A DNA stretch of 39,886 nt from NCBI GenBank assembly GCA_965371805.1, contig CBDUZW010000049.1:1-39886 (forward strand), in the 5' to 3' direction. Below, piece after piece: positions 23,984 through 32,422 of this stretch. The notes below the pieces were generated by a model. The model had not been told where the DNA came from, did no database searches, and saw only the letters and a list, made by a program, of their open reading frames with translations. The position numbers were made by a program, and so were the translations under genes. The DNA is from JAOZTV01 sp965371805 (GTDB lineage: Bacteria > Acidobacteriota > Aminicenantia > UBA2199). How positions within the stretch are numbered: position 1 is the first letter of the stretch; every line of letters begins with the position of its first letter.

Positions 23984-25747
23984 TTATTCATCTTTATAAT
24001 AACTAGAGTTCATCTCACTATCTGGTGTAAACTCTTTATAGACAAGTTTAATACTCCTAATATCAGTGTCCTTATCCTTGGTTTCTATTTTCAATTTTAA
24101 ATTATTTATAGTTTTACATTCATCTTGAGTTAAATAAAAATTATAAGATTGAAAGAAACTCATACATTCATAAAAGAATTTTCTATCAATTTTATCTTTA
24201 TCTAATATTTTTTTAAAATCACTGATTGCATCAGTAATTAATGAATGATAAATTTGAGGCATAAGATCTGGAATTAAATTAATCATTCCATCTTCCGAAA
24301 TTATTACAAGAACCATTGGAGTGTTTTCTTTAAAACGTTCATAATATCGAATAGCTGAATTGTATCTTGCCCCTCTAGCTGCATCTCCTTTATCTGTTGC
24401 AAGTCCATCAAGAATTACTCCAATTGCATAACAATTTGCACTTCTATCCAATAATACCGCTCCATCAATTGAAGTTACTTGTTGAATAGTTTTCTCAGAT
24501 AACTTGAGAGATTTTAGTTGAAAACATTGTTTGCCAAGCCTTTTGGATTCGCTTATTGCATTATCAGAAATAACAAGCAGTGTCCCATGTTTTTGATTTG
24601 TTGCATTTATTGCAACTTCCCATAAATCATCTATTTGATTCTTATTAATACCATTAAAAATTCTTTTTAAATCACTATAAAACTTTTTTCTATCAATTTT
24701 TTCTACAGGCAATGATGGTTCCCTATATTCAACCACCATTAAAGAATTATTATCATGAAATAATTCCCATTTAAAATGACTTGTAAAATGTACCACGAAA
24801 AGTGATTCATTTGTAGGATTATATTTCCCTCTTAATTCACCAAGACCATAAATAAAAACAGAATCAGATACAATAGATGAATTATTGTCTGATAATTCTA
24901 GAAACTTCCGAACTTTCCTGATATCATATAATTTAATTGGATCTTTAAGTTGTAAAGTGATTTTTATATTTTCATGATCTCTAGACCCAATAATCATTTT
25001 TCCCAGACCTATAGTTCCTTCATATTTCATTGATGAAATTTCATTACATGCAGCATATAATCCATGAAATCCTTCCCAATTTCCAGCACATGCAACTGTC
25101 TGCATAAATTGTTTTCCTGCCTCTCGCAAAAACTCATCTGGCGGTCTATCAATTGCAATACTTTCCGTATTTTTTGAATCTTTAAGGGAATTTCCACATG
25201 CATTTAAAAAAGTATTAATAGAACTTTCTAATAATGATCGAGAAATTGAAAATATATCATTCTTTTTTTTTACTAAAGAATAATACTGTTGAATTATATC
25301 TTTCTTTAGTTCAAGAACGACAAAAACCAAATATCCCTCAACGTATGTAGGAAATGCAATATATCTTTCATATTTTTCGTATATATCGTCTTTCTTTAAA
25401 ATTTTTGATATTGCTTTAATATATGCTCTTTTATTAATTCTATCTTCATGATTTTTCTGTGCAATTGGATGAGAATGAAGTAATTTTTTTTCTTCATCTA
25501 CTTTTTCAAGTTCTTGTGCAAGATTATGTATTTCTGAAAAACTTTCAATATCAAATCCACAGTCCTCAGGTTCTAAGCATATTGGATGTCTATCTTTACG
25601 ATCATCAACTAATATACCTAAAAGAAATATTCTTGGAGACAATCTTTTGTCAATCCGTTCAAATAAACTTTTTGCGCTTACTTTAATTGATACTCTAAAA
25701 TGTGATTGGTATCCCCACATAAATAATTTTATCTCATTACCTTCCAT
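23984..25747 (-). CDS. DisA_N-like nucleotide-binding (DACNV-type) protein, putative diadenylate cyclase or nucleotide sensor
   Basis: 587 residues, cytoplasmic. The C-terminal third (~380-510) matches the DisA N-terminal (DAC) fold. It has HGTLLVISDNA, then SIDGAVLLDRSANCYAIGVI with the DGA motif, then DKGDAARGARYNSAIRY at the position of the GTRHRAA loop, then VLVIISEDGMI. In genuine DisA/DacA enzymes the second motif is RHR; here it is RYN, as in the DACNV-type family thought to sense or make nucleotides. The N-terminal ~370 residues are unassigned: an early region with LLGILVDDRKDRHPICL, a charged helical segment, and a middle domain with GIGLGK-like TIGLGKMIIGS. GAGG precedes the ATG by 6 nt. 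It is the first of three same-strand genes and starts 59 nt after the cytochrome gene. Confidence 0.72.
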   Translation of the reverse strand: MEGNEIKLFMWGYQSHFRVSIKVSAKSLFERIDKRLSPRIFLLGILVDDRKDRHPICLEPEDCGFDIESFSEIHNLAQELEKVDEEKKLLHSHPIAQKNHEDRINKRAYIKAISKILKKDDIYEKYERYIAFPTYVEGYLVFVVLELKKDIIQQYYSLVKKKNDIFSISRSLLESSINTFLNACGNSLKDSKNTESIAIDRPPDEFLREAGKQFMQTVACAGNWEGFHGLYAACNEISSMKYEGTIGLGKMIIGSRDHENIKITLQLKDPIKLYDIRKVRKFLELSDNNSSIVSDSVFIYGLGELRGKYNPTNESLFVVHFTSHFKWELFHDNNSLMVVEYREPSLPVEKIDRKKFYSDLKRIFNGINKNQIDDLWEVAINATNQKHGTLLVISDNAISESKRLGKQCFQLKSLKLSEKTIQQVTSIDGAVLLDRSANCYAIGVILDGLATDKGDAARGARYNSAIRYYERFKENTPMVLVIISEDGMINLIPDLMPQIYHSLITDAISDFKKILDKDKIDRKFFYECMSFFQSYNFYLTQDECKTINNLKLKIETKDKDTDIRSIKLVYKEFTPDSEMNSSYYKDE

Positions 25748-25806
25748 CTCAACCTCTCTTTTATATATATTTCGTTAGATTTTTTGTTTCTGCTTTCCTG
25801 GTTTTT

Positions 25807-28293
25807 TTATAGGGTTTTTAGGTATTCTATTAGATCGTTTAGTTGATCCTTTGTCATATCATTTGTAACCCCGTGTTTATCTTCAGGATTAAATCTTGTC
25901 CATATCTCCTCAAGTGTATCGGCACTTCCATCATGAAGATATGGAGCCGACTCATAAATATTGTTCAAATGCGGCGTATCAAAGAGTGAATGCGTATCAA
26001 GATTTGATTTAGTTCCAACATCAAAACTCTTTCTATTTGTATGATAGGGACCGGAATGACAAAAATCACATCTTTTGTTTTTACTTATAATATTGCCTGA
26101 ATTATCCCTGAGTCGGGCAAAAAGTTTTTTCCCTCTTAACTGTGCAGGATTTAAGCCCTTCTTGCTTCTATATCTATTAGGATTCCTGGGTATGGTGCAT
26201 ATATATCTTTCAAGGGCGATAACCTGGTCTGACGTAAATGGATCAATTCTGGTAAAAAAAACGGCTAATCTTGGGCCACACTGCCTCTGAAGACTCTTAT
26301 TCTTACCTGTCCACTTAAAAGGAGCTGTATCTAAAATACCTTTTAAGGTCCTGTTATCAACCGGATTAAGCCCTAAACCATCTGGTTCAAGATCATAAGT
26401 GATCGCATCAATTCCACCATCCGGATGACAGGTATGACAGGAAAACTGATGACCAAAAGTTGAATTTGCGCTATGAAATACCTGTTCTCCAAACCTTTCT
26501 GTTGTTATTTTTTCAGGACCACCAAGAGAAATCGTTTTAACATTTTCCAATTTAGTTACATCTATAACCGAAATAGTATCATCGAGTCCATTGGCAACAT
26601 AAACAAATTTACTATCATTTGAAACAGTTAAACCTCTCGGGCTTTTCCCAACCTTTATTCTTTTTATTACAAACTCTGTCGATACTCCCAGATGATTTGG
26701 TAATACATTTTTCCTTTCTATTCTGCTGTATCTTTTTATGACTTCTTTCATTTTTTTTATATCTATCACAGCAACCCTGTTTATTCCGCCACCTGTAACA
26801 AAGGCGTATTTTCCATCCGGGCTTATAATTAGATCAGTAGGATCAGCAAAATAATTACCCATTTCATCGAGTAGAAGCTGGTCAACATCTCCATTTTTCC
26901 ATAAGACCCCAATTCCATTAGTAAGTACCCAACCTCTATTAATGCGAGTTATTGGAATAAGGTTTTTTGTCCTGATCAATGTTACCAGAGAAAATTCTCC
27001 ATCAGGTGAGAAATCTAATCCCTGAACCAGATTTGCCTCATTTATCATTATACGGTCCTTAACAAATGAGTTCTGTGTTCCTATAACAGTAACCTCTGAG
27101 ATCGATGCTGTTCTAAACTTCACAAAATGTGACAGATTATTTGTTACATAGATCTTTTCGCCATCCGGAGATCTTTTGATATCCCAAGTACCACGGCCGG
27201 CTGAGAGACGTTTTTTCTCTTTATTATGTTCGAGATCAATCACCGAAATGTCATTTGACCCCGAATTTGCAACATAGAGTTTATTACCCTCTCGATTTGT
27301 TACTAAACCATGTGGCTCATCTCCGGTTTTTATGTTTTTTATAATTTTATAGGTCCTTGAGTCAATTATTGTTATTGAGTCCGACCCTCTATTACTTACA
27401 TAAATCCGACTCTCATCTGGAGATAATGCTACCCCATGAGGTTGATTTTGAACAAAGATCTCTTTAATAACTTTATTAGATTCAGTACTGACTATAATAA
27501 GAGAATCTGAGGTTTCACAGGTAATATAAAGTAATTCTCCATTTTTTGAGATTGCTATATTATAAGGCGTTTTATATGTATTTAAAACTTGTTTCCCATT
27601 AATAGATAAGTTCTTTTTCTCAATTTTCTTCTTAAGATCAATCCACTCTTTTGACCTGGGAATCTTTGTACTTTTTTCTTCTCTTTTTTTTTCATCCGGA
27701 ATGATTGCCTTTGCACCGGAATGATCAATCTCATTATAAAACTCTTTAAAATTAAATTTCCTGGTTTTTAATACCACATCATGAGATCCTTTTTCTATAT
27801 GACAGGCGATACAAGAAGATTTATCCGGAATTATCAAACCAGCTTTTAATGCTTCCTTTCTATTGGACATAATTTTAGGATCAATATATTCACTGCCAGG
27901 TCCATGACAGGATTCACATTGAATACCATCTTCAAATAGGAAACCTTCGTCTCTTTCCCAGACTTCAGTATCAGAGGCCGTTGTATGGCATTTTAAGCAT
28001 ATTGGACTGGAAAAAGGATCTGAGTCAATTCCCGATAATCTCAGAATCTCTTTTGATTCCGGCTTTATTAAAGAGACATAACCCAACGCATGTTTAGACA
28101 GATGCCATTTGTTCTCTCCTTTCCTGCTGTTCTTATGGCATTTTAAACAGGTATTCTGGCCAACAAAATATCTGTCTCCTTCACTTGCTGTTATATTATA
28201 CTCAAGTTTAACATCATCAGGCTCATTCAAACTAATTAGTAAATATATCCCTAAAAAACTAATAAATGCAATGTATATGAATTTTTTTTTCAT
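25807..28293 (-). CDS. Secreted six-heme c-type cytochrome: tetraheme N-terminus, YVTN beta-propeller, di-heme C-terminus
   Basis: 828 residues with an N-terminal signal/anchor (FIYIAFISFLGIYLLIS). Four CXXCH sites lie at residues 49-53 (CLKCH), 99-103 (CLKCH), 126-130 (CESCH) and 161-165 (CIACH), in cytochrome-c554-like context. From ~235 to ~600 there are YVTN-family propeller blades (NKVIKEIFVQNQPHGVALSP, SRIYVSNRGSDSITIIDS, NKLYVANSGSNDISVID, KFVYVANGLDDTISVID). The C-terminal ~220 residues carry CHTCH and CDFCH plus FDTPHLNNIYESAPYLHDGS, typical of di-heme cytochrome c peroxidase/MauG-like proteins. Probably periplasmic or surface electron transfer, or an oxidative enzyme. Its ATG overlaps the stop of the CRTAC1-like gene (ATGA). 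No heme-lyase genes are in view. Confidence 0.9.
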   Translation of the reverse strand: MKKKFIYIAFISFLGIYLLISLNEPDDVKLEYNITASEGDRYFVGQNTCLKCHKNSRKGENKWHLSKHALGYVSLIKPESKEILRLSGIDSDPFSSPICLKCHTTASDTEVWERDEGFLFEDGIQCESCHGPGSEYIDPKIMSNRKEALKAGLIIPDKSSCIACHIEKGSHDVVLKTRKFNFKEFYNEIDHSGAKAIIPDEKKREEKSTKIPRSKEWIDLKKKIEKKNLSINGKQVLNTYKTPYNIAISKNGELLYITCETSDSLIIVSTESNKVIKEIFVQNQPHGVALSPDESRIYVSNRGSDSITIIDSRTYKIIKNIKTGDEPHGLVTNREGNKLYVANSGSNDISVIDLEHNKEKKRLSAGRGTWDIKRSPDGEKIYVTNNLSHFVKFRTASISEVTVIGTQNSFVKDRIMINEANLVQGLDFSPDGEFSLVTLIRTKNLIPITRINRGWVLTNGIGVLWKNGDVDQLLLDEMGNYFADPTDLIISPDGKYAFVTGGGINRVAVIDIKKMKEVIKRYSRIERKNVLPNHLGVSTEFVIKRIKVGKSPRGLTVSNDSKFVYVANGLDDTISVIDVTKLENVKTISLGGPEKITTERFGEQVFHSANSTFGHQFSCHTCHPDGGIDAITYDLEPDGLGLNPVDNRTLKGILDTAPFKWTGKNKSLQRQCGPRLAVFFTRIDPFTSDQVIALERYICTIPRNPNRYRSKKGLNPAQLRGKKLFARLRDNSGNIISKNKRCDFCHSGPYHTNRKSFDVGTKSNLDTHSLFDTPHLNNIYESAPYLHDGSADTLEEIWTRFNPEDKHGVTNDMTKDQLNDLIEYLKTL

Positions 28294-29909
28294 TTTTCTG
28301 ATATGGAAATGGTTTGATTTGATTTGATGCTCTTTAATAATTGAGATTTTCCATCAGGCCATCTGATCTTTATCTTTTCAATGATTTTATTTTCCCCAAG
28401 TCCAAAATGAATTACAGAATCACTTTGAGAAAGATATCCTGAACTGCTTACCCTATAACGGGTTTGACGAGTCTGTTTAATGACCAGCTCAACCACTGAG
28501 CCAATTGCGTCTCTATTATTTTTTTTTCCGATAAGCTTTATCTTAATCCAATTCTTATTATTTCCACTATTATTCTTTAATAATCGCGCTCTTGAATTTA
28601 AATTTAAGACTATAATATCAAGATCGCCATCATTATCGTAATCCAATACTGCTGATCCACGGCTGACAAATTTTTTTTTGAAATCTGAACCGATCATTGC
28701 CGATATATCTAAAAAACGGGACTTATTCTGATTTAAAAACAATAGATCCTCTTCGGGTTCAAGATGGTGGCTGTCTCCATTTGATATAAAAATATCCAAC
28801 AACCCATCACAGTCAAAATCAAAAAAATTTCCTGACCAACTTGTATATTGACCACATGAGACTGCAATTCCAGAGAGGGAACTCGCTTCTAAAAAACCTT
28901 CTCCTGTATTTTTATATAAGCATGAATATCCCATATCCGGGACTAAAATATCTATCCTGCCATCAAGGTTATAATCTCCAAATTCCGGTCCCATTGCTGA
29001 AGTAGCCTCACCATTCTGTCCAAATTGAACACCTGAAATAAGTGCAATTTCTGAAAAGGTGCCGTTTTTATTATTCTGATATAGATAGTTTTCCATACCG
29101 TCATTTGCAACATAAATATCCATATATCCATCATTATTCAGATCACAGGAGGCAACTCCCATAGCCCTGCCCGATACATTTACGATCCCTGCTCTTTTAC
29201 TTACATCCTCAAAAGTACCATCACCTTTATTTCTATATAAAAAATCCGGTTGGCCCTGATAAGATAAAGGACCGGGAAATGCTTCTGCAGCAAAATATGT
29301 CTTATATTTCGGGTCAAAAAGAAGATAGTTCCCAACATAGAGATCCAGGAATCCATCTCTGTCATAATCTAAAAAAGTAGCACCGGTTGACCATAAATTA
29401 TCTTTTAATCCTGCTTTTTTTGTTATATCTGTAAATGTTCCATTACCATTATTTCTATAAAATACATTTTTTCCATAATTTGTAATAAAGAGGTCTTTAT
29501 CTCCATCATTATCATAATCTGCAGCAACAGCACCCATGCCATATCCCAGGTCCCCAACACCTGCAGATTTAGTGACATCTGAAAAGGTACCATCTCCATT
29601 ATTGTGGTATAGTATGTTTTTTAGTTTTCCTGACAATCTGCGTCCCTTAAAATGACTTAAACCTTTTAAATAGGTTCCATTGATAAAATATATGTCAGGT
29701 TTTCCATCGTTATTATAGTCAAAAACACAAACGCCTCCTCCAGTCGACTCTACAATATTAGTCAGCTTAAAATCTCCAATACTGTGAATGAAGTCAATCC
29801 CCGCCTGTTTTGTCACATCAGTTAATTTTGGGATTTTTTCTATTTTTACTTCATTTGAAAAAACATTAACATTCAAAAATAAAATCAGGCAAATTAATAA
29901 ATATCTCAT
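28290..29909 (-). CDS. CRTAC1-like secreted FG-GAP/ASPIC-UnbV protein (second paralog)
   Basis: 539 residues, signal peptide MRYLLICLILFLNVNVFS. Seven FG-GAP/VCBS blades with Ca-binding loops: DYNNDGKPDIYFING, DYDNDGDKDLFITNYG, DYDRDGFLDLYVGNY, DLNNDGYMDIYVAND, DYNLDGRIDILVPD, DFDCDGLLDIFISN, DYDNDGDLDIIVLN. The ASPIC/UnbV end has HFGLGENKIIEKIKIRWPDG. It shares the opening TDVTKQAGIDFIHSIGDF pattern with the copy at 5123 (VEISKQAGLDFVHFNG). It is joined by 4-nt ATGA overlaps to both the HzsA-like gene upstream and the cytochrome gene downstream. The three products are therefore made together and presumably form one extracytoplasmic complex or pathway. Molecular function of the family is not established. 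Confidence 0.92.
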   Translation of the reverse strand: MRYLLICLILFLNVNVFSNEVKIEKIPKLTDVTKQAGIDFIHSIGDFKLTNIVESTGGGVCVFDYNNDGKPDIYFINGTYLKGLSHFKGRRLSGKLKNILYHNNGDGTFSDVTKSAGVGDLGYGMGAVAADYDNDGDKDLFITNYGKNVFYRNNGNGTFTDITKKAGLKDNLWSTGATFLDYDRDGFLDLYVGNYLLFDPKYKTYFAAEAFPGPLSYQGQPDFLYRNKGDGTFEDVSKRAGIVNVSGRAMGVASCDLNNDGYMDIYVANDGMENYLYQNNKNGTFSEIALISGVQFGQNGEATSAMGPEFGDYNLDGRIDILVPDMGYSCLYKNTGEGFLEASSLSGIAVSCGQYTSWSGNFFDFDCDGLLDIFISNGDSHHLEPEEDLLFLNQNKSRFLDISAMIGSDFKKKFVSRGSAVLDYDNDGDLDIIVLNLNSRARLLKNNSGNNKNWIKIKLIGKKNNRDAIGSVVELVIKQTRQTRYRVSSSGYLSQSDSVIHFGLGENKIIEKIKIRWPDGKSQLLKSIKSNQTISISEK

Positions 29910-31402
29910 TTTCTACTATTTCCTTCACTTTTTTTTAGATTTTTATAGGAGCTGGAAATTTTCACTGCAGGTTTGATTATTGCATCAGACAGATGATTTG
30001 GAGGTGCCAGTTCTCTATCTTCATGACAACCAATACAGCCTCTTGATTCTCTTGGCATGACCCATGTCCATGAGTCCTGTTTAAAAATGATTTCTCCTTT
30101 TTTATCAAAAAGCTGAAACTTAAGTGGTTTTTCTGAAGGGACCTCGATATGAAAAGAGCCATCTTTTTCCACTGGAGCTGCCCCAATGAACTGTACATCA
30201 ATGTCACTGGTAGATTTTGAATAAGAACCTTCAAAAATTTTTACTTTTTTTATCGATCCATTAGGAAGATCTGATATTTTTTTCTCCTGACTTATATGGG
30301 AACTGATACAATAAAAAACACCTGTCTTTTGTTTATAATTTACAAAAGTCGATCTACCTCTGACAGGCCGGCGGGAAGCCAGGATTTGAGCATCAATGGA
30401 ATGAAATTTATTAGAATGATATATTCTTTTTTCCATTTTTCCCGTTATACTATCCATATAATAGAGCGCATAGTTCGCTTTTTCATTGCTTTTGAATGAA
30501 ATTATGAGATTTTTATCAGCAATTGGGCAGGGGCTATGAAAAAAACCTTCTCTACTATAACTCAGAACTTTATAGGTATGAAGAGGTCTTTTATCCAGGA
30601 TATAAGATAAATCTCCTCCTACTAAATAATGGTCTGTTTTGCTTTCAATAAAATAGACTCTTCCATCCCTGCCAACTTTAACCATTCTCTTATCACTGGC
30701 TATAACATTATTTGTAAAATAACCCATATTGTCAGTCCCATCAATATTTACAGCCAATAGATCTGATCCCCTGTTTTTTTTCACATTAGTGAGATCAAAA
30801 CTATTATAAATAATACGACCATTATTAAATACATCCATATCTGTAATCCATGATAAATTATAACTTATTCTTGTTGGATTCTTCCCGTCAAAATCTGATG
30901 AATAGATTGCGGCCGGTTTAATTTTTCTCATGTCCATTTCTAGAGTTATATACCCTATCCTTCTGGTAGGTAATTTATCATTTAGATGAAAGAGTGTCCC
31001 GATATAAAGAGGAGAAACAGAATCCATATTTCCTGATGTCAGCTGTTTTTTGTTTTCTCCATCAATATCCATCTCCCATATCCGCCAGCGATCATTTTCT
31101 TGTTTTTTTCCGGTAAAAAGAATCTTTTTCCCATTAAAGGATAGATCCGGATCCATTGCGGAATAAAAGTCATCAGTTAGTATGACTATGCTTTTGGAAT
31201 GATCTTCCAATGATAATTTTACTATCTTTGAACCCTCAACATATTTTGAAAGTATTTTCTCTTGCGCCGTAGATGGGACAATAACAAATATGATCTCAGA
31301 TTTTTCTATTAAAGTCTCATCAAGTTCTTTGACTTCTGTTTTAGCAGAGAGAGTTAAAAAAAAAAAGAGGATAAAATAGTATAGAAGTTTTTTTTTAATC
31401 AT
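29906..31402 (-). CDS. HzsA-like secreted monoheme protein (TolB/WD40-type propeller plus CXXCH domain)
   Basis: 498 residues, signal peptide (LLYYFILFFFLTLSAKT). The propeller part has TolB-like blades (DPDLSFNGKKILFTGKK, RWRIWEMDIDGENKKQLTSG, NGRIIYNSFDLTNVKKNRGS). Near the C-terminus, AAPVEKDGSFHIEVPSEKPL, WTWVMPRESRGCIGCHEDRE and APPNH match the hydrazine synthase alpha-subunit 'middle/C-terminal' heme region; CIGCH is at 30023-30037. HzsA-related proteins are widespread outside anammox bacteria and do not imply hydrazine synthesis; the beta/gamma subunits are absent. First gene of the ATGA-coupled trio. No Shine-Dalgarno before the ATG. Confidence 0.85.
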   Translation of the reverse strand: MIKKKLLYYFILFFFLTLSAKTEVKELDETLIEKSEIIFVIVPSTAQEKILSKYVEGSKIVKLSLEDHSKSIVILTDDFYSAMDPDLSFNGKKILFTGKKQENDRWRIWEMDIDGENKKQLTSGNMDSVSPLYIGTLFHLNDKLPTRRIGYITLEMDMRKIKPAAIYSSDFDGKNPTRISYNLSWITDMDVFNNGRIIYNSFDLTNVKKNRGSDLLAVNIDGTDNMGYFTNNVIASDKRMVKVGRDGRVYFIESKTDHYLVGGDLSYILDKRPLHTYKVLSYSREGFFHSPCPIADKNLIISFKSNEKANYALYYMDSITGKMEKRIYHSNKFHSIDAQILASRRPVRGRSTFVNYKQKTGVFYCISSHISQEKKISDLPNGSIKKVKIFEGSYSKSTSDIDVQFIGAAPVEKDGSFHIEVPSEKPLKFQLFDKKGEIIFKQDSWTWVMPRESRGCIGCHEDRELAPPNHLSDAIIKPAVKISSSYKNLKKSEGNSRK

Positions 31403-31408
31403 AAAGTA

Positions 31409-31438
31409 TTAATACCAAAGTTGAGTGGGTTTTGTAAA
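31409..31438 (-). promoter_or_regulatory. Candidate promoter of the HzsA-like operon (possibly leaderless)
   Basis: Minus strand: TTTACA (31433-31438), 18-bp spacer, TATTAA (31409-31414), ending 6 nt before the ATG. A better -10 (TATAAT, 31452-31457) with only a poor -35 lies further upstream, so either may be the real start. Confidence 0.35.
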
Positions 31439-31505
31439 GTCTTCCAAGCTTATTATATTCTCTTTTAAATTTTCAAAAACCCTTCAACTATGATAATGGC
31501 TCAAT

Positions 31506-32408
31506 TTAAAAACAAAATCCCAGCATAATTCTGATTGATGAAAAATTTAGTTTCAATTGCTCAAAATTTCTGACATTTGGACCAACTGACATTAGACCCA
31601 AATTCTTTACCCACTGTTTTGAATAAGGATAATAATTCTCATAAGTATAAAAATCATCACTAATATTTCCAGATGTTTTCCCGGCTTTCCAACTATCTTC
31701 CGACCATGCCAGATCTCCTGATATACTTCCAGGTTTATAATAAAAATACTCAAGCTTAAGAAAAATGTCCTTTCTTATTTCTATCTTCCCGCCTAGAGTT
31801 AAAGCTATCCCATTTCCATTTCCAGTAAATTTAGACTTGTTTAAATAGTATATATCCGAACCATTCTTTAAATCATAAGTTTCAGTCATGTTTAAACTAG
31901 ACATACCAAATCCTAAAGATGAATAAATGGATATTTTTTTACTCAATTTGTATTCAACTCCTATATATGGCATAAAATAAGAGGCTTTAAGCTTCGTTTT
32001 AAAAATTACCGAGATATCATTCTCATGGTCTCCTATTTTATATTTCATAAAAGATCCACTTTCTCCAAGGGATAGTTCAATCCCAGCTTTAAAAATCAAC
32101 TGATTATTAATTATGAAGATTGCTGCTGCATTAACAGGAACCATATATGTTATATTGCTGAAATCACCTGTAGTTGAATCCCAGGAACTTTTCCATCCAA
32201 CACTCTCATAAAAGGCTAAAAGGTCACCGGCTTCACCTATAGCATTGTCATTTTTATAAGCTAAATCGGTAAAACTCGGGAACGCCGTCCCAATCGAAAA
32301 TTCAAAACCGGAAAAGCCCTTCTTTTTATCCCCTAATAAATTAGAAGTTCCAAAAATTATTAATAATAAAGCAATTATGACTAAATTTATTTTTTTTCTG
32401 TCTATCAT
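31506..32408 (-). CDS. Outer-membrane beta-barrel protein
   Basis: 300 residues. Signal peptide (INLVIIALLLIIFGTSNLLG). The mature part is rich in alternating amphipathic strands with aromatic girdle residues (GFEFSIGTAFPSF, KASYFMPYIGVEYKLSKKIS, IYSSLGFGMSSLNMTET, GIALTLGGKIEIRKDIFLKL, EYFYYKPGSIS), ending LNFSSIRIMLGFCF. The terminal aromatic Phe is the usual signature for barrel assembly. Probably an 8-10-stranded OmpA/OmpW-like barrel; no specific family is clear. It starts 14 nt after the giant repeat protein with GGAGTGG as ribosome-binding site, so the two are co-expressed and may form a surface display pair. Confidence 0.8.
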   Translation of the reverse strand: MIDRKKINLVIIALLLIIFGTSNLLGDKKKGFSGFEFSIGTAFPSFTDLAYKNDNAIGEAGDLLAFYESVGWKSSWDSTTGDFSNITYMVPVNAAAIFIINNQLIFKAGIELSLGESGSFMKYKIGDHENDISVIFKTKLKASYFMPYIGVEYKLSKKISIYSSLGFGMSSLNMTETYDLKNGSDIYYLNKSKFTGNGNGIALTLGGKIEIRKDIFLKLEYFYYKPGSISGDLAWSEDSWKAGKTSGNISDDFYTYENYYPYSKQWVKNLGLMSVGPNVRNFEQLKLNFSSIRIMLGFCF

Positions 32409-32422
32409 CTTTCCACTCCTGT

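Noticed and set aside
29906..31402. Genuine hydrazine synthase (anammox)
   Set aside because: Only the alpha-like propeller/heme part is present; beta and gamma subunits are absent, and HzsA-related proteins are widespread in non-anammox bacteria.
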